Source: Sceloporus undulatus
Lineage: Eukaryota > Chordata > Lepidosauria > Squamata > Phrynosomatidae
Length of the DNA stretch: 64,000 nt
Assembly: GCF_019175285.1 (NCBI RefSeq)
Contig: NC_056528.1
Location: forward strand, 18,565,916 to 18,629,915
Reading direction: 5' to 3'
Shown piece by piece: positions 10,980 through 40,265 of this stretch. Position 1 is the first letter of the stretch; each line of letters opens with the position of its first letter. A model generated the notes under the pieces. The model was not told the origin of the DNA. It ran no database searches and worked only from the letters and a program-made list of their open reading frames with translations. A program made the position numbers and the translations under genes.

Positions 10980-11192
10980 TATCCCTGCATCTTTCTATCC
11001 CTCAGAAAGGCAGAAGGCAGGCAGGCCACATGCATGCTCCGCCCGGCAGTGTGACGTGCTCCGATCCCTGTTTCTCCTCCTCCTCCTCTGTCTCTGGATG
11101 GTTAACGTGGAGACAGACGCTGAAGGAGGAGCAGAGCATGGCTGGCCAGGCCAGGCTGGCTGGGCTTAGGCCCACCCTGCTTTAGCCAGAGG
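10980..11192 (+). promoter_or_regulatory. BRD3OS: Candidate promoter and first exon of the BRD3OS-like gene
   Basis: In an AT-rich, repeat-filled area this short GC-richer patch has CTCCGCCCGG (GC box) and TGACGTG (CRE-like) at about 11037-11058. It ends with a strong plus-strand donor CAGAGG/GTGAGT at 11192/11193. An acceptor before the small ORF lies at 13000-13001. The pairing is inferred from splice signals alone; no transcript evidence is available. Confidence 0.35.
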
Positions 11193-11283
11193 GTGAGTGG
11201 GGGAGACCCAGGAAGGAAGAAGGACACTAGACACTAGGAATGTGCACCTGGGTGCAGGGATGGGGGGGGATGATGTGGGCATT

Positions 11284-12030
11284 GTGGTTGCTCTGTGCGC
11301 CTTCCAGTCATTTCTGACTTAGGGAGACCCAAAGGTGGACCGATCAAGGATTGCTGGGGATGAGAATGTGAGATGCAAGTGGAAATGTGTCTATGCTGTT
11401 GTTGTTGTGTACCTTCCAGTTGTTTCTGACTTAGGGAGACCTTAAGATGGACTGATCAAGGTTTGATGGGGCTGAGAGTGTGCAATTCAAGTGGAAATGT
11501 GTCTATGCTGTTGTTCTTGTGTGCCTTCAAGTCATTTCTGATTTAGGGAGACCTTATGGCAACAACAACAACAACAACAAGGCAAACCTACCACAGGGTT
11601 TTCTCTGGGCTGAGAGGGTGCTACTGCAATGGAAATGTATGTCTGTATGTTGTTGTTGTTGTTGTGTGCCTTCAAGTCATTTCTGACTTAGGGAGACCTT
11701 AAGGCAACAAGAACAACACAAGGCAAACCTATCACAGGGATTTCTCTGGGCTGAGAGGGTGGTACTGCAATGGAAATGTATGTCTGTATGTTGTTGTTGT
11801 TGTTGTGTGCCTTCAAGTCATTTCTGACTTAGGGAGACCTTAAGGCAACAAGAACAACACAAGGCAAACCTATCACAGGGTTTTCTCTGGGCTGAGAGGG
11901 TGCTACTGCAATGGAAATGTATGTCTGTATGTTGTTGTTGTTGTTGTTGTNNNNNNNNNNTGTGTGCCTTCAAGTCATTTCTTACTTAGGGAGACCTTAA
12001 GGCAACAACAACAGCAACAACAAGGCAGCC
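11284..12030 (-). repeat. Expanded SINE-tail minisatellite containing an assembly gap
   Basis: At least five head-to-tail units repeat GTGTGCCTTCAAGTCATTTC, TGACTTAGGGAGACCTTAAG, an AAC run, GGCAAACCTATCACAGGG and GGGCTGAGAGGGTGCTACTG. Two central units of about 150-160 bases are nearly identical. Each unit is the reverse complement of the BovB-like SINE tail plus a linker, so a SINE end has been amplified in tandem. Ten Ns at 11951-11960 fall inside it, so the true copy number is unknown. Confidence 0.85.
11951..11960. other. Assembly gap (10 N)
   Basis: Ten consecutive N bases lie within a TTG-repeat stretch of the SINE-tail minisatellite. The fixed small size suggests a placeholder and not a measured length. 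Confidence 0.99.
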
Positions 12031-12349
12031 TATCCCAGCTCCATCAGGCCTGGCCTAATGTAAGAAGCAGAGCCCTCCTTCCAGTCCATCTGCCTTGGTC
12101 CAGGCCTTGGAGGGAGAGAAGACCCTCTGGACTGGTTCCTCTTTCTGCTGCCATTCCCTTCTCCTTTTGTGTCCTGTCTTTTTTAGATTGTAAGCCTGAG
12201 GGCAGAGAAATGTTTAATGAACTGTCTGTAAGCCACTCTGAGAGCCTTTCTGGCTGAAGGCTGGGTGTTGCAGTCCAGCAACATTCAGAGGACTGCTTGA
12301 TTCCCACCTCGCTCTGACCCAGACTCTCTCTCATGGTTTCTGCAGGTTC

Positions 12350-12535
12350 TTCCTTGCTGGCAAGAATGACCTCGATTCCATCATAGCCCAGGAAACCACA
12401 GGAAGGGAAGATTCGCACTGGGTCCTGGCTGGAGCAGAAGCATGACTCTGGCAACCTAGATTTCATCACAGCTCAGGAAACCGTGGCAAGGGAAGATTCG
12501 CACTGGGTCTTGGATAGAGCAGCAGCATGGCTCTT
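12350..12535. repeat. Tandem duplication of an 89-base segment
   Basis: The segments beginning TTCCATCATAGCCCAGGAAA and TTTCATCACAGCTCAGGAAA both continue with GGGAAGATTCGCACTGGGTC and GAGCAG...AGCATG. I do not recognise the unit. Confidence 0.7.
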
Positions 12536-13001
12536 GGCCTTGACATGGTCCCCATGAACATAGATGCATCATTGTTTGACTCTCAAAGCATCTCCCTTCA
12601 TCTGACCAAGCTGAAGAAGCAGGAGCGGTCAGTTGCTGGATCCCTTTTTTTGCTAGCCTCCTACATTGTAGGATCATTTTCTCATTTTGTATTTTCAGGC
12701 GTTCCTCCTGTTCTTCAGTACAGGAGAATCTAGCTTGCAAGGAAGGCATGGTATAGGACACCGAGCCAATGCTTAAGCAATGCTTAGAAAACAGGATGGC
12801 AGAAGACATCTCAGTGCTTATATCTTGCTCCTGCACCATTTTTGAGAAGATGTGTGAGCACCCCGAGTCTTTCTCTATTGCAACTGTAAGCCCAGGAGCC
12901 ATCTGCTAGCATTGCATGGTAACATCACCCATTGCCCTACAAAGGGTTTTCATTTTTCCTGAGCAATAAGGGACGTTCTTTGATAATATCCTGAGCTGCA
13001 G

Positions 13002-13061
13002 CTGAGCACAGCGGTGACAACAAAAGCAATTCAACTTCTGAAGAGCGAGTTCACTGGAGGG
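13002..13061 (+). promoter_or_regulatory. BRD3OS: 5' leader of the BRD3OS-like coding exon
   Basis: A pyrimidine-containing stretch and GAGCTGCAG make a plausible acceptor at 13000-13001. The frame is open upstream of the ATG at 13062 but has no upstream ATG, and the conserved-looking protein begins at that ATG. The start context is GGAGGGATGA, moderate, with G at -3. Confidence 0.45.
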
Positions 13062-13316
13062 ATGAGTGGTCGGCCACCGCTTGCGGAGAAGGCTTTATCA
13101 GAGGGATATGCCCGTCTCCGGTATAAAGACACCTCCCTCTTGATCTGGCAACAGCAACAACAGAAACTAGAGAGCCTCCCGCCAGGGACTTACTTGAATC
13201 GGAGCCGCAGCATGTGGTACTCGCAGTATGGCAACCAAGCCATCCTGGTGCGGGACAAAAACAAATTGGACGTCTCCAGGGACACGGGTCAGTCCAAGTT
13301 TTGCATTGTGATGTGA
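13062..13316 (+). CDS. BRD3OS: BRD3OS-like small protein, 84 aa, C-terminal CaaX box
   Basis: An 84-residue frame starting [20 protein letters not shown] sits between VAV2 and the 3' end of BRD3 on the opposite strand. That is the position of the gene called BRD3OS in mammals, and the protein matches what I remember of BRD3OS; I could not check this against a database. Visible features are a Q5 stretch ([15 protein letters not shown]), a basic and aromatic segment ([14 protein letters not shown]), a charged stretch ([14 protein letters not shown]) and the terminus SKFCIVM. The last four residues, CIVM, fit a CaaX prenylation box, and methionine at X favours farnesyl transfer. There is no signal peptide or membrane helix. 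Function is unknown. It appears to be encoded by a single exon. The frame is intact and its codon use looks coding, unlike the surrounding repeats. Confidence 0.8.
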   Translation: MSGRPPLAEKALSEGYARLRYKDTSLLIWQQQQQKLESLPPGTYLNRSRSMWYSQYGNQAILVRDKNKLDVSRDTGQSKFCIVM

Positions 13317-13561
13317 TGGCTTCGGCGCAATGGGTCAGAAAGCCCAGCCACCAGGAGGACCCATGATCGTGGGAGCAGTGAATCTACTGTAGGTGTTACA
13401 ACTAATCTCTTCTGGTTGTATAGGATCCATCTGGGTGCTGGACAGATTCTGCGCCAGGATAGTTGCCATACTATCCAGAACACCCACGGGAAAAGCAGCT
13501 AGTATGGATTTATTGCTCTGCAACAGTGGATCCACTGGTCAGCCTTGCAAGGTACTTTGGA

Positions 13562-13690
13562 AGCACACTTAACCCAGGCACTGCAGAAATAATGCAGTTT
13601 GACACCCCTTCAACAAATCCCAGGATTCCATGGAATAGAGCCATGGCAGTTAAAAGGGTGTCAAACTACACTATTTCTGCAGTGCATAAT
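13562..13690. mobile_element. Fold-back MITE (family A), short copy
   Basis: The left arm is GAAATAATGCAGTTTGACAC and the right arm is TGTCAAACTACACTATTTCTG, with CAAATCCCAGGATTCCATGG between them. The middle of the full element is missing. Confidence 0.75.
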
Positions 13691-14048
13691 GTTTGGTCCT
13701 GAAGCGTCCCTGCATGCTCGATCCATTTTTCCCATCTGTTTTGATGGGCATTTGTGCCCACTTTTTTATTGTTGGCCACGCCAGGTAGAGGCAGTTGTAG
13801 CCTGAAATCTCGTGGGTTGAGGAAAGCCAACGTAAATGGACAACAGCCCAAACCAAGGGATGGATCGAAAGACCCCATACTCCCCACTCTGACCTCCTCC
13901 TTGGCTTAAACCCAGCAGAAGGCATCCTTTGAACACAAAGGGAGAAAACATTCCCAGGTGTACAGTTAATGCCAGCATGATCCCTACACAGTCTTCTGCT
14001 GCGTGTTGAAGATGCGATGTTGTTGCCAGATGCCAAAAATGTGTAGTA

Positions 14049-14054
14049 TTTATT
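14049..14054 (-). terminator. BRD3: Candidate BRD3 poly(A) signal
   Basis: The plus-strand TTTATT is AATAAA on the BRD3 strand. It lies about 2.87 kb past the stop codon, near the length I expect for the vertebrate BRD3 3' UTR. Alternative upstream signals lie at 14377-14382 and 15000-15005. Confidence 0.4.
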
Positions 14055-16915
14055 GCTTTAGTTTTACCATAACCAACCTGAGCTGGAATCTCAGAAATGT
14101 ATGGACTTTTCTAGCTACAAACAGGCATGGGTGGAATTTGCTATTCCATTAATACTTCTTGTTTGGGAGTGGTTTTTTTTGTTTTTGTTTTTGCTGTTGT
14201 GTTGTTTTTAATGCATCACAGCCAGAGCTAATCTGAGGATGGCTATAGGATTTGTGAGCTCCTTGCGAGATAGGGGCTATATATATATATGTGTGTGTAT
14301 AAAACCAGGTTGTTCTAGCATGTGCATTACAAAAGTTGCTTTTGTTCCGAAAAAGAAAAATCAGGTCTTTTGTTCCTTTATTTTTTTTCCAAACTGTTCT
14401 ACTTTAAAACAAGATACAGAGAAAGAGGGAAAAGACCAACAGGGAAGGAGACTAGGAATATACAAATAAAACATGCTTTATCTGGAAGTTACCAATACCT
14501 GTAAGTCCAAAGTCTGTACAAAAAGGAAACCAAACAAAACCCCCCAAAACAGTCCCGCCCAAACCGCCCCCGAAAAACTGAATACACATACAAGGAGTAA
14601 GCACCGGCACAGGAGACTATCAAAGGTCTGTAGCACCTGTTGGTTAAAAAGTCAAATAGTACATTTAAATAAAAAGGACTCCCAATTCTTCCGAACGTGG
14701 TTCAAAAAACCAACACAAACCTGCATTTCATCATCATCATCATCATCTTTTTTTCTCCTGCTGCTGCTCTTTAAAAAAAAATGCAGGATACATTTTTTTA
14801 AAATGACAAATGGTGTTAATAAATAAAGTATTTCTATGTACATGAACACAAGGGATAGTCAATTCTGGAGTGTGTCATTTGCCAAAGTGCAGGTCTCCAG
14901 GTCAGGCTGGAGGAAAACAAAAAACAGCTTCTAGAAAAATGGATGAACCTTACCAAAAAATGTTGTGTTTTCTCTACCCGCCTCCCTTCCCCCTGTATTT
15001 TTATTTTTCCCCCACGCCTTGAGGTAAAAAGGTTTGATTCATTTTGGAAACCTGCACTTGCATGACACACAAGTAGCCTTCCATCCTAAGAGCTTCTGTG
15101 CCGTTACAAAAGGTAAAAAGTAAAATGCATTTCAGTGGCTCGTCTCTTTTCTTTCTTTCCTTTTTTTTGGCCTCTGGGATTTTTAATTTTCTTAAAAAAG
15201 ATTGCTAGGGGTTTCAACCACAGGGCCTTGCTGGTGGTCTGGAAACACAAGCCCGGAATGCAACGCGTGCTAAAAATGCTACAAATCTACAGCTTGGTAT
15301 AAAATCTGGGCCCTACTACATCCAGTGACTTCCATAGAAAAGGCCCACTGAAAGGCCAAGTCAATGTTCATCGAAAGCCAAATAAGTCAATGACTCTGGT
15401 TTTCTATGGGCCTTGGTTACATCTCTCATTGGGGACTGGTTTTGTGGTGGTCATGATGGAGACCGTCGCAAGCCGGTTATGGAGGGCCACCACTTTTTTA
15501 AAGATCAGAAACACCATCTATCTAAGCTTGCTTCCCTACTCCAAACATACCACCTGGCGATTCCAACCATGGATTGCTGAAACCACAGTTGTTCTCCCAT
15601 AAAAAGGTGGGTGGCAGGGAGATAGGGAAATGGACAAAATGGATGCTCAAAAGTGTGCAAGCCGTCACCGAAGACTCTTGCTTAACCTAAGCAAGGTCCT
15701 AAAGTCTCAATGGGCAAAGCAACTAAGCCCATAACCCATACAAAACCTATTCTGATCTTTTTGGGGAGCAAGGTGTGCCATGGAGCATGTGGGCCATTCC
15801 CAGAGAGGAATGATGTACACAACTTTCCATGCCCCACATTGGCTATGCCCATCTTCAGTTAGATGCGGCCACCTGGTTTTGAGTTTCAAAGAACGTGGCT
15901 CCCATCCGCCAACTTTTAAATACAACTGTTTGAGAAACTTCAGAACAGGCGCGTGAATCTCTTTATCGATTTTTTGTTTTAAAAGAGAAAAGGAATATCT
16001 AAAAAGGTACATTTAAAAAAAACCAGTCCACAGTACGTGAACTTTCTTTTTCTTCCCATATATATATATATATATGGGTGTGTTTGCACACAGGGATGAT
16101 GATCTTCATCACAATGTAGACACAGGGCCCGATCCACCCAAGTTCTCCCTTCTGCAAGTCTCTTTTCCGCAAGGAGGCCGGCGCATGAGAGAACGTTCTG
16201 GCAGATCAGGCCCATGGAGGTTAGGACTACTAGTGCTAAGAACAAATACATCAACTACTTCAAAAGCTAACATCTTTCAGATACAGTACCATTTTACAGA
16301 GAGTTCTTATCTCACTCCCTCTTGTATTAAAAAGCCCCCCTTTGCCCCACTCTCCTTTGCTTCTTGTAGTCTAGAGATGAGCATTTAGGGGCTACATTAA
16401 AAGGGAATTTTCCAGCAAAAGAAAAATTACCAAAACAAACTAACCCCCGCCCCAAACTCGGCCCCAATATTACACCTTGCAAACGTTTCCTCCATTTCTC
16501 TCATGTTCAGCATGTCCTACTTGGCAAGCAGAAACATCTTGAGGATCAAAAATAAAAGTTTAGAGACTTTAAGTGAAGCAAAGTACTTGTCATCAAGTCT
16601 AGCCAGACACACCCCACACGCAAAGATCTCTGACCTAATAAAAGTGTAGAGGGAATTAATTCAGGAAAGAATCTTTATATATATATATATATATATATAT
16701 CTGTAGAACACTGAATTAAAAAAAATCAGTTTAAAAAGGGTGGAAAGTGTGTGGAGAGTTGTCCTGATGGAACAAACTTGAGCAGACCATTTTTTTAAAA
16801 ACAAAAATAAAAAGAGAAGGTGGGAACGCTGCAGAGTTTCGGGGCGAGTTATTGGTGAGGTGTCCGTTTTCTGTCCGGGTTGTGTTCAAAGAGTCTGTGG
16901 GTTGGTTTGTTTTTC
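14055..16915 (-). other. BRD3: BRD3 3' UTR (inferred)
   Basis: The 2.86 kb after the BRD3 stop is almost free of dispersed repeats, in contrast to the regions on either side, and is A/T-rich with runs of T and A. It contains (TA)n tracts at 14279-14290, 16060-16076 and 16676-16700 and a CAT repeat at 14730-14748. Lack of insertions suggests selection against them, as expected for a conserved 3' UTR. The extent is an inference. Confidence 0.6.
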
Positions 16916-35685
<18,770 letters not shown>

Positions 35686-35897
35686 CTCCCCCCTGCCTCT
35701 TTGTCTCACTTCTGCTCAAGGTGAGGATGGTGGCAGTAGCAGGAAATACGAAGAAACGGACCGTTGTCGTCCTTTACTAACCCTGAATGGGAATAGCATC
35801 CCATTTCCAGAGACCAGCCATGCAGCCTGGAGGAAGAAGCAAAAACATTTCACTTTCTCAAATGGAACACAGGGACACAATAAAGACATGCCTCTAA

Positions 35898-36106
35898 GGA
35901 TGGATCCACACTGGAGAAATGATCCTGTTTGACATCATTTTAACTGCTAAAGAATTCTGGGATCTGTAGCTTTGTGGGACATTTAGTCGTCCCTGTCAGA
36001 GAGCTCTAGTGCCACAACAAACTACAAATCCTAGAATTTGATAGCATTGAGCCAGAGTGGTTAAAGTGGTGTGAACCTGGATTATTTCTGCAGTTCAGAT
36101 ACAGCC
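35898..36106. mobile_element. Fold-back MITE (family A), complete, TAA target duplication
   Basis: Ends GGATGGATCCACACTGGAG and CTGCAGTTCAGATACAGCC are inverted; TAA flanks both sides (35895-35897 and 36107-36109). Confidence 0.8.
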
Positions 36107-36838
36107 TAAGTAAATGCGTTTCCCAGCATGATTTTGTTAACCGGAAATCTGACACCAGAAACAATGACTAACACAGAAAGAAGAGGAATAGGGCTCTCAC
36201 TACAAAAATCAGAAAAGTTGTTCTACATATTTCTTCCAAACCAACAATATGCAAATGTAAAATGAAACAACTGAGTCAGATAAACCTTGCATGAGTAAAC
36301 AAAAACATTTTGAACCATCCAGAGACCATTTGAAGCCTTTCGCCAAAATACATGCAGGGAGGACTTTTTTTTTCCTGGCACTCTCCAGTTTTGTTATGAT
36401 TTCTATTCTGGCGGCCAGACTTACAGAGCTGTGCTTTTCAACATGTTTGGGGGTGATGCCGAGGCAGGACTACTGTATCTGCTTTCTCCATTTCTTTCTG
36501 CTTTGCTATTTATGTATGCTCAGAAAGGGATTCTGGAGGTAGCTGGTGTTTCCCTTGCCTGCTGTAGGAAGGCACACTCGGCTAAAGTAAAATCAGCTAA
36601 ATTCCATCTTTCCCGGCTCAGATTTTATTGCATTATTTACTGATTATGTGCTGCTGTAATCTGACATGAAAAGTATGCCTTTGTCCAGTTTTCTTTTACC
36701 ATTTTTCCAATGCCCATGGTGCTAAAAAGAAACTTCCAGCTACAAAAGATGAGGAGGAAAATGGAGACCAGGAAGGTATAGAAAGACTGAAGAAAGGAGC
36801 TCCTTTGTCAAAGGCTTTATTAACCAAGGTATGCTTGT

Positions 36839-37006
36839 AAAGTCAGCCCTCTGTATCCACAAATTTAAGCATTCATTGCTTGAAAATATTCAAAGAGCAT
36901 ATAAGTTCCAAAAAGCAAACCTTGATTTTGACATTTGATTTACTGTGCCATTGTATTTAGTGGGGAGTCTTGGAACCAAACCCCAGCAGAGACCAAGGGC
37001 ACACTG
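36839..37006. mobile_element. MER2-like element
   Basis: Left end TCAGCCCTCTGTATCCAC, interior AAATATTCAAAGAGCATA and AAAAAGCAAACCTTG, right end AGACCAAGGGCACACTG followed by TA. Confidence 0.7.
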
Positions 37007-37802
37007 TACAAAGCAGAGATGTTTCACTTATATTCAGGTCCCATTGGCTTGAATATAGGCGTGGGCGCACACCCCAATCTTTCCCCCTCCGTTCGTCCCT
37101 CACGCATAAATGAGGGACGCAGGTCTGAAGACCACAAGAACGGAGGGAGGACTGTACTTGGCTTGGCATAAGACTACCATGTTTGAAATCTTAAAAATTA
37201 CAGTTTATTCTGACAATAACTACAAATTGAATTGACTTTAAAAAATATATTGCTGTGTTACAAATGGAGCTACAAGGTCTTGGATTCTCAAATGCACTTG
37301 AACTAACAGCACTGGCAAACTATCATTTCCCTGAAAGGCAGCTTGTTTAGGAGCAGCCTGATACCAATTCGAGCCAGCACCCAATGGGGACCAGTTGGGT
37401 TTACACTGGGGCAACTTCTCCAATCACACCGAACAAGCCAAACAGACATCACTATTATGCACACACTCTTGCATCTATGAGGGGCACATGGTGTTTTCCA
37501 TATCAGTGGACCACTGAGCTTTCCACTCCAGATTTCAGTCTGAATTCTGAAAGAGCTATTCCAGGGGCTGATCTTCAAAGTAGCTCAGTACCTTGGAAAG
37601 TTCCTTTAAAAAATGCTACTTTACAGAATCCCCTGTGTGCACACAGACAACCATCTCCGCAGGAAAAGCAATGTGAAAGAGGTCAGCTTGATAGCGGACA
37701 TTCAGAAACCTTGGAATTTATCCTCCAAATTTGTTCTTATGGCTCGTTCAGGAATGACACGTCCCAAGTCATTTAGGAGTAACCCTTTCTGCAATGTACA
37801 CA

Positions 37803-38325
37803 TGATGTAGTGGTTTGAGTATTGGACTTTGACTCTGGAGACCAAGGTTTGAATCCCGGCTTGGCTGCTGATATTCGTGGGTGACCTCAGGCAAGACACA
37901 CTCTCTCAGCCTCACAGGAAGGCAAGGTAAACATCTTCTGGACAAATGGATGTCATATTGAGGATGGAGCAAGCTTGTTTTCTGCTGTTCCAGAGACTAG
38001 GACCTGAAACAATGGATGCAAGCTAAAGAAAAAGAGATTCCAACTGAACATTAGGAAGAACTTCCTGATAGTAAGTGCTGTTCAACAGTGGAATGCATTG
38101 ACTTGGAGAGTGCTGCAGTCTTCTTCTTTGGAGATCTTTAAACAGAGGCTGGATGGCCATTTGTTGGGGGTGCTTTGATTGTGAGTTCCTGCATGGCAAG
38201 GGGTTGGGACTGGATGGTCCTTGTGGTCTCTTCCAACTCTATGATTCTATGAAATCTTGCCAAGAAAACCCCATGACGGGTTTGTCATAAGTTATAAAAG
38301 ACTTAACGGTGCAAACAACAACAAC
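37803..38325 (+). mobile_element. tRNA-derived SINE split by a CR1 3' end
   Basis: The SINE head (GTAGTGGTTTGAGTATTGG) runs to ACAAAT at about 37948, and its tail resumes at 38253 (AATCTTGCCAAGAAAACCCC). Between them is a CR1 3' UTR: GAGGATGGAGCAAGCTTG, ATTAGGAAGAACTTCCTG, GGACTGGATGGTCCTTG, CCAACTCTATGATTCTATGA. AAAT is present at both junctions. The CR1 copy is therefore younger than the SINE. Confidence 0.85.
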
Positions 38326-38692
38326 AAAGACCAAGAGCAGGGAACTGACTCGATGGCACACAACAACAACAAGAACAGGGTTCTCATTAGCTTCCTTAGC
38401 AATTTCAAGAAAACCAAAACTAACTTTCAACCTAAAATTCAAGACAGTAGGACTTCACCACTATTGTGTAGCTCAAAGGACAGATGGCTATCCTGGCCAT
38501 TTGAAGGGAGTATTCTCTTCCAAACTGACAGAAATGCGACTCAGATATACATTTTGCTACCCTGGTGCTGGAAAGTTACTTTTCAGAGGCAAATTGCTTC
38601 CTTTACCCTTTCCTAAGATCTTTAAATTAAAGGTTAGAGACAATGAGATGCAACAGTTACCTGCACCTGACGGATGAAAATAACATCCACTG

Positions 38693-38760
38693 CCCCTAAC
38701 AGAAGCTAACATTGGTGGCGCTATATAAATAAATGAGAATAATGATAACAGAGAAGGGAG
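38693..38760 (+). mobile_element. LINE 3' tail fragment
   Basis: GGTGGCGCTATATAAATAAATG followed by AATAATGATAA resembles the LINE tail at 10690-10790. Confidence 0.4.
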
Positions 38761-39136
38761 TCGCATAGAGATGCAGTAAGTATCTTCCTCTTCAATGGCC
38801 TCACTGATACCTTTCTCCCTCCCATAGTTTAGGACAGTTTGGGGCAATACTGACCTCAAGAAAAAAGACATTCAACTACACAAACCGTCCAAATGTCAAG
38901 ACAGGTAGCAATGATATGAAGGGGGTAGCAGTGAAGCATTGTCCAAACCTTGCAGGGTAACCGAGAGAAACATTTTGTGATGTGATCCGGGGATTGTGAC
39001 ATTAAAGAGGCGCTGGCGAATCAGAAGCCACTGTGCCTTTTTCATTGGAACTAAGCAAGTGTTTTTGAGATTTTGGCACTTTCCACACAGGAACCAGTAC
39101 TTTCTATGTAGATAAGCATACTTCTGTGCAGAAATA

Positions 39137-39337
39137 CAGTGGAACCTTGGTATCTGCTGGGGTTCTCTTGTGGTACTCAAGTCACATTATATTCAATGGT
39201 GTAGTAATATGGGTCCTTTATTTAAACGGCAAAGTCAGGGTTTGCTTTTTTGGAATTTGTGTATTTTTTTGAATATTTTCAAGCCATGGATGCTTCAACC
39301 CATGGATAAAGAACCCATGGATACAGAGGGGCAACTG
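39137..39337. mobile_element. MER2-like Tigger element, complete, TA flanks
   Basis: Ends CAGTGGAACCTTGGTATC and GGATACAGAGGGGCAACTG; TA at 39135-39136 and 39338-39339. The interior shares TTTGAATATTTTCAAGCCATGG with the copy near 22430. Confidence 0.8.
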
Positions 39338-39339
39338 TA

Positions 39340-39520
39340 CTATTTTCTGTGCAGGAAAAGGCATTTCCTGCACAACAAAATGCACTGTTTTCTATGCATA
39401 TGAGAATCTTATATAGAATAGGGTTTTTTGTTGCGGCATTTTCTGCTCAGCATTTTTGTGCAGGAAATAATACGTATTTCTGCACAGGGATATTATTTAG
39501 CATACAGAAAAAGCGGTCTT
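39340..39520. repeat. Degenerate minisatellite with GTGCAGGAAA core
   Basis: Diverged units share TTTTCTGTGCAGGAAAAGGC, TTTCCTGCACAAC and GTGCAGGAAATAATACG. A related block is at 22620-22800. Confidence 0.55.
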
Positions 39521-40056
39521 CTTCACAAAACCATTCTGTGCAGATTTTGCATGGAATAAATGCCGGACGTTTGAAATACTCATCAGTCCAGATTCTTCTG
39601 AACAGGGTTTGCTCGCCACTAGGAAAACATGTTTTTTTAAACTACTTTGTTTTAAAATTTCTTTTCAAATGTTCTTTACAATACTATTCACCACCAGCTT
39701 CAAGCAAGAGAAGCGAGGTATCGTTCTCAACAGCTATGTCCACAGTTGTGCTTGGGACTTCTTATAATATTTGTTGGGTAATCCATCATCATTATTTATT
39801 ACCATCTTAGAAAATCACCTTTTTGCTTCTCTGTTGCTTTAAAAGAATAGAATTGATAAGAGAGTAGCATCAAGTGTTTAAAATGTCTGACTCTAAAATG
39901 ACTTTTAAAAGTAACTTTTAAAGCACAGGTGGAGAAAATGCAGCCTATGGGTGGCATGAACTTTTCAAAGCTGTTAATGGGGAGCCCAGGGTCCTTCCAA
40001 AGAACTCCTATCTAAAGGTAAAATAGTTACTTGTCATAGCAATGAGCCAGGGGCTT

Positions 40057-40265
40057 AAAGGCACCAGATCTTGTCCGATCTTGGAAACTAAGCAGGGTTA
40101 GCCCTGGTTAGTACTAGGATGGGAGACTGCTAGCAAATACCAGGCACTGTAGGCTATATTTCAGAGGAAGAAACTGGCACAAACATCTCTGGGTATTCCT
40201 TGCCTATGGAAGCCCTATGAAATTCATGGGGTTGCCAGAAGTCTGATGACCTAACCAAAAACAAG
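40057..40265 (+). mobile_element. 5S rRNA-headed SINE (5S-Sauria type)
   Basis: The head matches the 3' half of 5S rRNA: CTTGTCCGATCTTGGAAAC, TAAGCAGGGTTAGCCCTGG, TTAGTACTAGGATGGGAGAC. It is followed by a SINE body (CTCTGGGTATTCCTTGCC) and a tail GGTTGCCAGAAGTCTGATG. SINEs with 5S heads have been reported in lizards. It is not a functional 5S gene because the 5' half is absent. Confidence 0.8.

Larger units (their letters stand above)
13317..14822 (+). other. BRD3OS: Likely 3' UTR of BRD3OS-like gene (inferred)
   Basis: Plus-strand AATAAA signals occur at about 14464 and 14817. Either would make the transcript run into the inferred BRD3 3' UTR on the other strand. The stretch also contains the family-A MITE at 13562-13690. 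Confidence 0.35.

Noticed and set aside
12456-12902. 148-residue minus-strand frame
   Set aside because: It covers part of a local tandem duplication, has no recognised domain and no splice or promoter context.
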